Shown here piece by piece: positions 26,078 to 33,122 of a stretch of DNA of 64,000 bases (position 1 is the stretch's first letter; every line of letters starts with the position of its first letter). The position numbers were made by a program, and so were the translations under genes. Origin of the DNA: S015-6 sp964479535 (GTDB lineage Bacteria; Desulfobacterota; DSWW01); NCBI GenBank assembly GCA_964479535.1, contig CAYZMM010000002.1, positions 248,001 through 312,000 of the forward strand. The letters are read 5' to 3'. The notes beneath the pieces were generated by a model, which was given only the letters and a program-made list of their open reading frames with translations, was not told where the DNA came from and ran no database searches.

Positions 26078-26118
26078 TAGTACATCTTAATATAATTCAC
26101 GCTCGTACTAAAAGTCAA
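26078..26118 (-). promoter_or_regulatory. promoter of the acyl-CoA dehydrogenase with inverted repeat
   Basis: Minus strand TTGACT (26118-26113) and TATATT (26094-26089, 18-bp spacer) or TTATAT (17-bp spacer). An inverted repeat TAGTAC...GTACTA (arms at 26105-26110 and 26078-26083) brackets the -10 region, a place where a repressor would block transcription. The repeat as operator is inference. Confidence 0.55.
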
Positions 26119-26223
26119 ACCGGGACGCAGGCCCGCTCGGATCGAGCCGGTTCCGATTGTTATAATGAAAGAGGGCGTTTGTAGAACGTGCGGGCGTCGT
26201 CCGAAGCCGCGTCACGGGCTTCC

Positions 26224-27633
26224 TCAAAGACCTTCGAGCAGCTTCTCCTCGATGAAGCGGACCTCGCGGGCGATCCGGGCGCTCGAGCCCATCTTCGTCT
26301 CCAGGCTTCGAAGGGCGTGGAGCACCGAGGCGTGCCCGCGGTTGTAGAGGCGGCCGATCGAATCCAGCGACGCGTGGGTGTACTTCCTGGCCAGGTACAT
26401 CCCGACCTGCCGGGGATAGTGAACGTCTCTCTTCCGGGAGCGTGCCGCCAGCGTTTCAGGGGGAAGGCCGAAATACTTCGCCACGTGGTCCCGGATCGTC
26501 TTGAGGTCCGTGGGCCGCTGCGCAGGGCTCGCCGGATCGCGGAAGTGGTGCTCCGCCGTTTCCGGTGCGAGCCCCTCGCCGGTCAGGGTCTGGAGCGCCA
26601 TGAGCCGCTTGAAGGCGCCCTCCAGGTCCCGTACGTGGGAGCGGACGCATCTTGCGACCACGGCCAGGACCTCCTCGGAGACGGCAAGCCCGGAAGAGAG
26701 GGCGAGCTGCTGCAGGATGGCCAGCCTTGCCTCGTATTCCGGCGGGTCCATGGTGACCGCCAGGCCGGAGAAGATCCTGGATTCGAGGTTCTCATCGATC
26801 CCGTTCCTTCCCCGGGCGGGTAGGTTGCCCAGAAGCACCACCTGTTTGCCCCGGTGGATCAGCACGTCCAGGGTGTGGCACAGCTCCGCCTGCAGGGACG
26901 CCTTACCCCTGAGGAACTGGATGTCGTCCAGGATCAGGACATCGCACCCGTCCCGGTATTTCGACTTGAAGGACGGCACGTCCTTCTCCTTGATGTGTCG
27001 GATCATCTCGGACAGAAAGGTCTCGGCCGTCATCCAGCGGATCCTGAGCTCCTCGTTCGCCTCGAACAGGCTGTGCCCGATCGCCTGGCCGAGGTGGGTC
27101 TTGCCCAGGCCGGTGGGGGCATGGATGAGCAGCGGGTTGTACGGGTTCCGGGGCCTCCGGGAAACCTCCTGTGCCGCCGACCAGGCGAAACCGTTCGACC
27201 GGCCGGTCACAAAGGTCGCGAAGCGAAACCGGGGATTCCAGCCGGGAAAGGGCTCTCTCGGCGGTCCGTCGGCGGGGGCGACGGCCTGCTGCCCTGGGGC
27301 CGGGGGCGGTCCCGCCGCAGGGGCCGATTCGGCGGTGTCGTCTGCAGACTCCACATGGGCGGAGGCGGGGTCGATCTGGAAGGTGAGGCGAAGGTCCCGA
27401 CCCGCTTCCTGACAGAAAAGCCTGGAAAGGGCTTCTCCGTGCTTCCCGGAAAGCCATTGCTTGGCAAAGGCGTTCGGGCACTTGAGGGTCAGGAGGCCCT
27501 GTGCCTCCTCTGCGAGGGCCACATCCTGGAGCCAGAATTCCAGGTGCCTCGATTCCTCCAGGGACCTGATGCGTTCTCTGACCTTGAGCAGGAGCGATTC
27601 CATGGAAGGCGCTGAATCCGGCGTCGTCGGCAT
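26224..27633 (-). CDS. dnaA: chromosomal replication initiator DnaA (divergent)
   Basis: 469 residues from the ATG at 27633 (another ATG ten codons in). Binds DnaA boxes and opens oriC. Domain I about 1-90; linker rich in A and P about 91-125; AAA+ domain III with Walker A HAPTGLGKTH (171-180), Walker B LILDDIQF (233-240), arginine-finger region ENLESRIFSG (281-290); domain IV DNA-binding helix-turn-helix with YPRQVGMYLARKYTHASLDSIGRLY (406-430, in pieces). The usual signature GGRDHTTVLHA is replaced by NRGHASVLHA and is one residue short. dnaN is not next to it. It is flanked by the acyl-CoA dehydrogenase and, divergently, by the Flp pilin genes. Confidence 0.9.
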   Translation of the reverse strand: MPTTPDSAPSMESLLLKVRERIRSLEESRHLEFWLQDVALAEEAQGLLTLKCPNAFAKQWLSGKHGEALSRLFCQEAGRDLRLTFQIDPASAHVESADDTAESAPAAGPPPAPGQQAVAPADGPPREPFPGWNPRFRFATFVTGRSNGFAWSAAQEVSRRPRNPYNPLLIHAPTGLGKTHLGQAIGHSLFEANEELRIRWMTAETFLSEMIRHIKEKDVPSFKSKYRDGCDVLILDDIQFLRGKASLQAELCHTLDVLIHRGKQVVLLGNLPARGRNGIDENLESRIFSGLAVTMDPPEYEARLAILQQLALSSGLAVSEEVLAVVARCVRSHVRDLEGAFKRLMALQTLTGEGLAPETAEHHFRDPASPAQRPTDLKTIRDHVAKYFGLPPETLAARSRKRDVHYPRQVGMYLARKYTHASLDSIGRLYNRGHASVLHALRSLETKMGSSARIAREVRFIEEKLLEGL

Positions 27634-28045
27634 TTCCGTTGACTGTCTTTTCAAGAAATACAGGTGGTTACAGAAATCCTCGGCGCCCTCTCGAACGGGC
27701 GGCCTCGGCTCGTGAAGCTGGAAGGATAGAAGAAGGCCTCGCCGTGGGCAAACCCCGCTGGCGGCACTCAGCGCTCTGGCTGTCCACAAGCGGGGGGGGC
27801 CCGGTTCCGTGACCGACAGACGGGGGTTTCGGGGAAGGGGGGCGTCGAGAAGAGGCCGGGGAAGGGTGGTTCGGCGATCCTGACCAAAACGAAAACGAAA
27901 TCAAAAGTTTAGCGGGCTTTTACACAATTCCGAACAGGTTTCTTCACAACCCCCGGGAAGGAGAAATCGCCGTTATTCTCGACCATGCTTCAAAATGCGG
28001 GAAAATTCTTAAGTCCCCGTCCACAGACGGGAGGCTGTTTTTTCG
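27634..28045. other. intergenic region upstream of dnaA, candidate origin or dnaA regulatory region
   Basis: No gene. It holds four sites ending in CACA in the same orientation that resemble DnaA boxes: CTGTCCACA (ending 27788), TTTTACACA (about 27918-27926), TTCTTCACA (about 27939-27947) and CCGTCCACA (ending 28024), each 6-7 of 9 against TTATCCACA. Between them lies an A-rich stretch at 27883-27911 that stands out in this GC-rich window. Gene direction flips here from minus to plus. Origin function is inference. Confidence 0.4.
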
Positions 28046-28075
28046 TTGTCCCGCCGGGTGGGGTTCTGCTACAAT
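28046..28075 (+). promoter_or_regulatory. sigma-70 promoter of the first Flp pilin gene
   Basis: TTGTCC (28046-28051), an 18-bp spacer, TACAAT (28070-28075). Transcription start expected about 28082, with GGAG at 28091-28094 ahead of the ATG at 28105. Confidence 0.55.
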
Positions 28076-28104
28076 AGGCGCACCGGTTCAGGAGATCGAA
28101 ACAG

Positions 28105-28353
28105 ATGGTAGAGCCTATTCCACCTCAGGACTGCGAGACGCAACGCCCGAACCCGGCGACCGGTTCCCGCGCCGGCCAGGCGCAGACCGAGTACCTGGTG
28201 ATCCTGCTCTTCGGTGTCTTCATCGGGGTGGGGCTCTTCGTCTACGAGGAGACGCTGCAGGGAGGCGGCGAGGGGGTGCTGGACAACCTGAACGGATACA
28301 TCTTCGAGTATTACGCAGGCATTGCGAACTTCCTGAATCTTCCGATCTTCTGA
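28105..28353 (+). CDS. Flp-type pilin, minor or variant
   Basis: 82 residues. Type IVb pilin precursor: a 24-residue leader, then the processing motif G24|QAQTEY with the Glu at +5 and Tyr at +6 used by the Tad prepilin peptidase, then a hydrophobic stretch LVILLFGVFIGVGLFVY and a short soluble tail that ends FLNLPIF. The leader is long for Flp (about 24 against 10-15) and has no basic cluster directly before the Gly. First gene of the Tad locus, with its own promoter. The second pilin gene follows 290 bp later. No terminator was seen after this gene. Confidence 0.75.
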   Translation: MVEPIPPQDCETQRPNPATGSRAGQAQTEYLVILLFGVFIGVGLFVYEETLQGGGEGVLDNLNGYIFEYYAGIANFLNLPIF

Positions 28354-28584
28354 GCGGCCCGCAAGACGCAGCCCGGTGAAGACAGAAGAAAGCAGTACCC
28401 AATAGTGGAATTTTTTTTCCCTCTTCAAGCGAACGTTCCCAGGACGGACCGTGTACGTGGAAGACCGCAGGGACACGGGTAATCACGAGGCCGGACCCAT
28501 AGTTGGAAGGAATAAAACAATTTTCTTCCACATTGGACGAGGTTTTCTGTTTCCGCCGCGGGGAGCGAATGCTTTTCAGGCCTC

Positions 28585-28600
28585 TGGCATAGGTTTTGCT
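28585..28600 (+). promoter_or_regulatory. sigma-54 promoter of the major Flp pilin gene
   Basis: TGGCATAGGTTTTGCT: the invariant GG and GC of sigma-54 promoters (consensus TGGCAC-N5-TTGCW) in correct spacing, with TTGCT exact. Transcription start expected near 28612, 32 nt before the ATG. An imperfect inverted repeat TGGAAG...CTTCCA (28504-28530), centred about 95 bp upstream of the start, is a candidate activator site. Sigma-54 control is known for type IV pilin genes in relatives such as Geobacter and Myxococcus. Confidence 0.75.
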
Positions 28601-28626
28601 CCACCCCACAGGGGAATCCAAAGCAG

Positions 28627-28638
28627 AAAGGAGGTGAT
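28627..28638 (+). promoter_or_regulatory. near-perfect Shine-Dalgarno of the major Flp pilin
   Basis: AAAGGAGGTGAT, twelve bases complementary to the 3' end of 16S rRNA, ending 5 bp before the ATG at 28644. It is by far the strongest ribosome binding site seen in the window and marks a highly translated gene. Confidence 0.85.
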
Positions 28639-28643
28639 TTCGA

Positions 28644-28886
28644 ATGATGAAGTTTCTTCGCAACAGGAAGGGACAGGGGATGAGTGAGTACCTGATCATC
28701 CTGGCGCTGGTGGCCATCGCGACCATCGGTGCGGTGATCTTCTTCGCGGACAACGTGCGCGAGCAGATCTCGAACCTGGCCGAGGAGATCGCCGGAACAG
28801 ACGCGAGCGTGGACATCGACGCGGACCGGCAGGCCGCTGCGACCACCTCGTACGATCTGTCCGACTTCACGGCTTCGGATGAGTAG
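28644..28886 (+). CDS. flp: Flp major pilin
   Basis: 80 residues. Leader MMKFLRNRK, then G|QGMSEYLIILALVAIATIG: the Flp/Fap processing motif with Glu +5 and Tyr +6, followed by a hydrophobic helix and a soluble tail rich in D, A and S (about 25 residues longer than short Flp pilins). Sigma-54 promoter, an exceptional Shine-Dalgarno and an immediate terminator all fit a pilin made in excess over the assembly proteins. Two ATGs are adjacent; either may be used. Confidence 0.92.
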   Translation: MMKFLRNRKGQGMSEYLIILALVAIATIGAVIFFADNVREQISNLAEEIAGTDASVDIDADRQAAATTSYDLSDFTASDE

Positions 28887-28912
28887 CAGCAAGACGAACA
28901 GGTTGACTTGAG

Positions 28913-28956
28913 AGATTTGGGGATGAGGGCGCAAGCCTTCATCCCCAAATCTTTTT
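28913..28956 (+). terminator. Rho-independent terminator after flp
   Basis: An 18-bp stem (28913-28930 with 28935-28952, one mismatch), GCAA loop, then TTTT. It lies 27 bp past the flp stop and separates the pilin transcript from the Tad assembly genes. Confidence 0.92.
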
Positions 28957-28993
28957 CGGAGTTCGGGGACAGCCACCGAACTCCGGAACGGCT

Positions 28994-29023
28994 TTGACCC
29001 GACGGGTCCGGATTGGGTAGAAT
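28994..29023 (+). promoter_or_regulatory. sigma-70 promoter of the Tad assembly operon
   Basis: TTGACC (28994-28999), an 18-bp spacer, TAGAAT (29018-29023). It follows the flp terminator directly and would start transcription near 29030, 50 nt before the TadE-like gene. Confidence 0.65.
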
Positions 29024-29079
29024 GCGGGTGGTGCCGGGGAGAGTCGGGGAACCAGGAAGAAGCAGCCTAGAAGATCCAA

Positions 29080-30078
29080 ATGCGCTCCGGGAATGCAAAG
29101 GGCCAGGCCCTCGCCGAGTTCATCATCGTCATCCCGCTTTTCCTCGTGGTGATGCTGGGCGTCATCCAGTTCAGCCTCCTCTATTTCGCCTATCAGATGG
29201 TCCACTACGCATCCTTCGCGGCCGCACGGGCCGCGATCGTGAGGCCCTGCGCCGCCTTTCACCCGGACGACCAGGCCGTGCCGCACTTCACCCCGGCGGT
29301 GTTCACGGCCGCCACCCTCGCCACCATGGTCGCCATGCCCTCCCAGTGCATCGTCCAGGTGCCGGACGGGACGAAGTCCGGCTGCCCGGCCGGCCTGGAC
29401 GCGAGCTTCGACTTCATGCCCCGGCTCAACGCGGTGTCGGAAGAGGTGCGCGGGATCGGGTTCGCAGGGGAAGACGATCCGTCGGCCGACCTGGCCCTGA
29501 CGCGCTTCGTGAACGCCGCCTATCTCACCTCGGTGCAGCGCGTGCACCCGGAAACGTTCAGCCTGGGCGTGGATCCCATGAGCTGGGTTCCCTACCCCCT
29601 GGGTCCGGGTCCGGGGATCCCCTGCGACGTGGGGGGGGCGGATCAGCAGAACGTGCCGGCCCCCGGCGAGGACCTGACCCTGGAGGTGACCCTGATCTAC
29701 CCGATGACCGTGCCCCTGGTGAACCGGGTCATCTTCGGGATCTTCGTCAACTTCAGCTCGGTGGCGCAGGAGCGGCTCGCCATGGACCAGATCTTCGGAG
29801 CCGAAGGGGGGCCGGAGGACGTGATGGTCTACCCGAGGCGCGTCCTGCCGCTCATCAACCGGCCCGCCCGGTTCGGTCTGCTCCTCCTCCGGAGCTTTCA
29901 GGAGTTCGGGTACTCGGGCCAGACCGCAGCGGGAGGGTCCTGGGGCGCCTTGGGTGCCATCCTGGACGGGTTCGCTTCCAGGGCCTGGTACCCCATCCCC
30001 ATCCGGGCGCGCTGCACCCTGACCACCGAGGGATCCATGTACCTCATGGGAGGGCCCCCCGGCAGTCGGGGATGGTAG
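29080..30078 (+). CDS. TadE-like minor pilin
   Basis: 332 residues, longer than the usual 150-200 of TadE. Short leader ending AKG|QALAEF with Glu +5, then a 20-residue hydrophobic helix (IIVIPLFLVVMLGVIQFSLL in two pieces) and ARAAIVRPCA, the typical TadE pattern. The remainder is a predicted extracytoplasmic domain with cysteine pairs (C76, C107, C114 area and PGIPCDVGG). TadE-type pseudopilins are processed by the prepilin peptidase and needed for Flp pilus assembly. First gene of the assembly operon. Confidence 0.85.
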   Translation: MRSGNAKGQALAEFIIVIPLFLVVMLGVIQFSLLYFAYQMVHYASFAAARAAIVRPCAAFHPDDQAVPHFTPAVFTAATLATMVAMPSQCIVQVPDGTKSGCPAGLDASFDFMPRLNAVSEEVRGIGFAGEDDPSADLALTRFVNAAYLTSVQRVHPETFSLGVDPMSWVPYPLGPGPGIPCDVGGADQQNVPAPGEDLTLEVTLIYPMTVPLVNRVIFGIFVNFSSVAQERLAMDQIFGAEGGPEDVMVYPRRVLPLINRPARFGLLLLRSFQEFGYSGQTAAGGSWGALGAILDGFASRAWYPIPIRARCTLTTEGSMYLMGGPPGSRGW

Positions 30079-30112
30079 CTTCGCCGGAGCGAAGGGAGAC
30101 GGGAGAAGACCG

Positions 30113-31390
30113 ATGATCCGCATCTTCACGCGCCAGATCGAGAAGCTCCACGAGGAGGAGGGCCAGGCCCTCGTCTTCGTCGCCCTGGTCGGGCTGGTGA
30201 TCTTCCTCTTCCTGGCCATGGCCATGAACGTGGCCGAGATGGTCAACCTGAAGATCAAGAACCAGAACGTGGCGGATGCGGCGGCCCTGTCGGCCGCGGT
30301 CTGGCAGGCCCGGACCCTGAACCTGGTCTCCGGGATCAACCGGAACATGCTCGAGCTCTACGCGGCGGCGCTGCTCGCCTGGCAGGCTTGCGGCATCGGC
30401 GTCCTCGGCTGTGAACTGGCTGTCTGCGGCGAGGTCTGGACCGACCCTCTCTTCTGCCTGGGCTGCCTGCTGGCTGCGGGTGTTGCGTGCGAAGGGGCCA
30501 TCGCCGCCACCCTGGCGGCCGCGAGCACAGGAATCTTTCAGGAGGCGATCCTGAGTGCGGTCGACAAGGCGATCATCGAGGAGGACTTGCCGCAGGTCAT
30601 CGAGCAGAACTACGCCTTCAAGCCGAACACGCGGAACCTGGATGTGGAGAACAACCTCGAGGCCGGCTTCTACGTTCACTACGGGACCGCCGGTGAGCAG
30701 CTGCTGCAGGCGTATACGCCGGGCCAGGCGGAAACGAACGACTATGTGCTCGAGCGGGTCGGGTTCTGTCCCACCTTCGTCATGGTGGCCCGTTACGGCA
30801 ATTACTGGTGGCACGCCTCGGAAGAGGACTTCGGCCTGTCGGACGACCAGTGGGACACCTTTGCCGATACGACGCTGCGGGATTTGTTCACCGACGGCGG
30901 GGCCTGTTATCGAGAACTCGGAATCCTCCCAGGGGTGGAGATCGGCTTCCCTCTCGGCCTGCGCACAAGGGACGCCAGCTGGGCGCCGAACGACCTCGAC
31001 CCCCTTCTCGCGGTCACCGTGGCCACCTTCCGGCAGCAGGAGCCGCCCACGGTACTGGGCAAGGGCTCCGGGCCGGCGGACTGCACCTGGGAGGACGGCG
31101 ACATGAAGTTCGTCTGCCCGGACCACCGGCACTACGCCTTTGCCACGGCCCACGCCTACAGCGAGGCGGCGAGCAGCTTCTACAACGCGAACGCGGTGAC
31201 GCTCGCCTCGGCCCACGAGATTCCTTACATCAGCTTCGAGATGGACTGGGAGGCACGGCTCTTCCCGGTGAGCAGGGACGGCTACTACGATATCGCGATC
31301 CAGATCGAGAACGACGGTTTTGCCGCGGATGCGGCCATGCTCTTCGGCAACGTGCTCGACCTGGGCGGCGCGGACTACTTTCTCTTCTAA
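30113..31390 (+). CDS. TadG-like pilus assembly protein
   Basis: 425 residues. N-terminal EEG|QALVFVALVGLVIFLFLAMAMN with no Glu +5, then VNLKIKNQNVADAAALSAA, the hallmark of the TadG/TadE-like N-terminal family (PF13400-type). A second hydrophobic segment with several cysteines lies near residues 85-135 (CGIGVLGCELAVCGEVW, CLGCLLAAGVACEG), then a large soluble domain. Predicted to be an envelope-anchored minor subunit. Same operon, 34 bp after the TadE-like gene. Confidence 0.8.
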   Translation: MIRIFTRQIEKLHEEEGQALVFVALVGLVIFLFLAMAMNVAEMVNLKIKNQNVADAAALSAAVWQARTLNLVSGINRNMLELYAAALLAWQACGIGVLGCELAVCGEVWTDPLFCLGCLLAAGVACEGAIAATLAAASTGIFQEAILSAVDKAIIEEDLPQVIEQNYAFKPNTRNLDVENNLEAGFYVHYGTAGEQLLQAYTPGQAETNDYVLERVGFCPTFVMVARYGNYWWHASEEDFGLSDDQWDTFADTTLRDLFTDGGACYRELGILPGVEIGFPLGLRTRDASWAPNDLDPLLAVTVATFRQQEPPTVLGKGSGPADCTWEDGDMKFVCPDHRHYAFATAHAYSEAASSFYNANAVTLASAHEIPYISFEMDWEARLFPVSRDGYYDIAIQIENDGFAADAAMLFGNVLDLGGADYFLF

Positions 31391-31407
31391 CAGTCAGGGA
31401 GGCCCTG

Positions 31408-32094
31408 ATGATCCGTAGAAACCGGCCGCACAACGAGGGACAGGCCCTGGTGGAGATGCTCGTGGTCATGCCGGTCCTGCTCCTCCTGCTTCTGGGCGCG
31501 GCGGAGATGGGCAAGCTCTTCGTGGTCTCGGGCAAGACCGAGATCGCGGCCCGGTACGTTGCCCTCAGCCATTTCCGGGAGGCCCCGTTCGGGGACGCCT
31601 ATCCGGCGCATACTGCGCAGCAGGAGATCCGGGATCTCTTCTTCAAGGACGCCCTCGACGACAGCGGCCCGACGGACGACGGGACCGATGTGATCTACCA
31701 GGAGCTCGTGGACGACGATCTCGACTATGCGCCCCTTTTCGATGATGAGATTCTGAGGACGCTGTGGGACGAATACCTGGATTTGACATCCCCGCTGATC
31801 CCGATACGGGGTGCCCGGTGCACCTTCACGTACGACGTACCCTTCTTTCCCTTCGGAAGGGAGAACCCCATGGAGGAAACCCGGCCCCTCGAGGAAACGC
31901 CCTCCGGAGGCCTGCTGGCGGGGAGCTACGATGCGAGCGGCAACTTTGTGATGATCGCCGACTCCTTCTCCGGGGAACGGGGCGAAGTGGTCCGGCTCAT
32001 GCTGGAGGCTGCCGGGTTGACCGTGGGAGTCGTAGCCGGTCTTCCGCTGGACGTGCTTCTCGGCCTCGCGCTCTGGGTCGTCTTCCTGCCCTGA
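31408..32094 (+). CDS. second TadE-like minor pilin
   Basis: 228 residues. Leader MIRRNRPHNEG|QALVEM with Glu +5, a hydrophobic helix LVVMPVLLLLLLGAAEMGKLFVV and EIAARYVALSHFRE, as in TadE proteins. The remaining domain is acidic and ends in a hydrophobic stretch (GVVAGLPLDVLLGLALWVVFLP), so it may be anchored at both ends, which is unusual for a pseudopilin. 17 bp after the TadG-like gene. Confidence 0.8.
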   Translation: MIRRNRPHNEGQALVEMLVVMPVLLLLLLGAAEMGKLFVVSGKTEIAARYVALSHFREAPFGDAYPAHTAQQEIRDLFFKDALDDSGPTDDGTDVIYQELVDDDLDYAPLFDDEILRTLWDEYLDLTSPLIPIRGARCTFTYDVPFFPFGRENPMEETRPLEETPSGGLLAGSYDASGNFVMIADSFSGERGEVVRLMLEAAGLTVGVVAGLPLDVLLGLALWVVFLP

Positions 32095-32161
32095 GGAGGG
32101 GCGCCCCGCCTTTATCGGACCCAAAAAAGATGTTTATTTTTCAGTGCTTCTGTAAGCTTTT

Positions 32162-32191
32162 TTGACTTTCGGTCGATATGTATACTAACAT
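32162..32191 (+). promoter_or_regulatory. weak candidate promoter ahead of cpaB
   Basis: TTGACT (32162-32167), 18-bp spacer, TAACAT (32186-32191), in an AT-rich stretch of the 163-bp gap between the second TadE-like gene and cpaB. The -10 is poor; the AT content is the main support. Confidence 0.3.
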
Positions 32192-32257
32192 CAAAATGGG
32201 TGAAGATGCTGTTATAGGGATACCCACAATGCTCCGTGAAAGCAGAAAGTCGGATCC

Positions 32258-33082
32258 ATGCGAAAGATCGACGTCCGTCCCACCCTGCCCCTGATCCTCT
32301 CCATCGCCCTGGGGACCGCGGCGGTTCTGATGGTCCGGAACTACATCACCGGCGAGAAGAAAGCGATGCAGAAGGGCTTGGAGCCGGTCCGGGTCGTGGT
32401 GGCCCGGAGAAACATCCCGGCCAACGAGCCCCTGGAGGTGGAGTGGGTGGCGGCCCGTCCCGTGCCGAAGAAGTTCGTTCACGCCAACGCCATCTACCCG
32501 GAGGAGGTGGACCTGATCATCGGCCGCGAGCTGGTCTACCCGGTGCGGGCCGGAGACCCGATCCTCTGGATGGACTTCAAGGGCGGGGAGCGCTACCGGG
32601 GCTTCTCCACCATGATCAAGGAGGGGGAGCGGGCCATGACGATCCGTGTGGACGACACGTCCACCATTGCCGGCCTGATCCAGCCCGGAGACCACATCGA
32701 CATTCTGGGCACCTTCAAGAGCAAGGTCGACTCCCGAAGCGAGCCGGAGACGACCATCACCCTTCTCCAGAACGTGGTGGTTCTGGCCATCGGGCAGATC
32801 ACCTCGGCGCGGTCCGGCATGGGCAAGGACCGGCGGGCCGCCGGCATGCTCACCATCCTGGTCACGCCCGAGGAGGCCGCGCTCCTGATTCATGCGCAGC
32901 GGGTCGGAAAGCTGCACAACGTGCTGCGCAACCCGGAGGACATCGAGACCTTTGAAAACCTCCCGAAGATCACCTTTGCGGACATCCTTCAGCCCAGGGT
33001 GCGTGAAGAGATCCAGACCGCCCGGGACAGCCGCGTGCTGGTGATCCGGGGCGTCGAGAAGAAGCACGAGAGAGTGGAGTAG
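32258..33082 (+). CDS. cpaB: Flp pilus assembly protein CpaB/RcpC
   Basis: 274 residues. N-terminal membrane anchor (LPLILSIALGTAAVLMV, about residues 10-27), then an SAF-type domain (VVVARRNIPANEPLEVEWVAARPVP in pieces, EVDLIIGRELVYPVRAGDPI) and the RcpC beta-clip region MTIRVDDTSTIAGLIQPGDHIDILGTF in pieces. CpaB sits in the periplasm and supports the secretin CpaC. It directly precedes cpaC as in other Tad loci. Confidence 0.92.
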   Translation: MRKIDVRPTLPLILSIALGTAAVLMVRNYITGEKKAMQKGLEPVRVVVARRNIPANEPLEVEWVAARPVPKKFVHANAIYPEEVDLIIGRELVYPVRAGDPILWMDFKGGERYRGFSTMIKEGERAMTIRVDDTSTIAGLIQPGDHIDILGTFKSKVDSRSEPETTITLLQNVVVLAIGQITSARSGMGKDRRAAGMLTILVTPEEAALLIHAQRVGKLHNVLRNPEDIETFENLPKITFADILQPRVREEIQTARDSRVLVIRGVEKKHERVE

Positions 33083-33122
33083 GAACGGTAGCGGGCGAAG
33101 TTCAACCGGCAGATACGGGCAA

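Noticed and set aside
24243..26090. A 615-codon open frame on the plus strand
   Set aside because: Antisense to the acyl-CoA dehydrogenase, whose motifs are unambiguous.
28046..28075. Sigma-54 reading of the promoter before the first Flp pilin (GG and TGCT spaced correctly around 28055-28070)
   Set aside because: Only the invariant GG and GC fit; the sigma-70 elements TTGTCC and TACAAT explain the sequence better.
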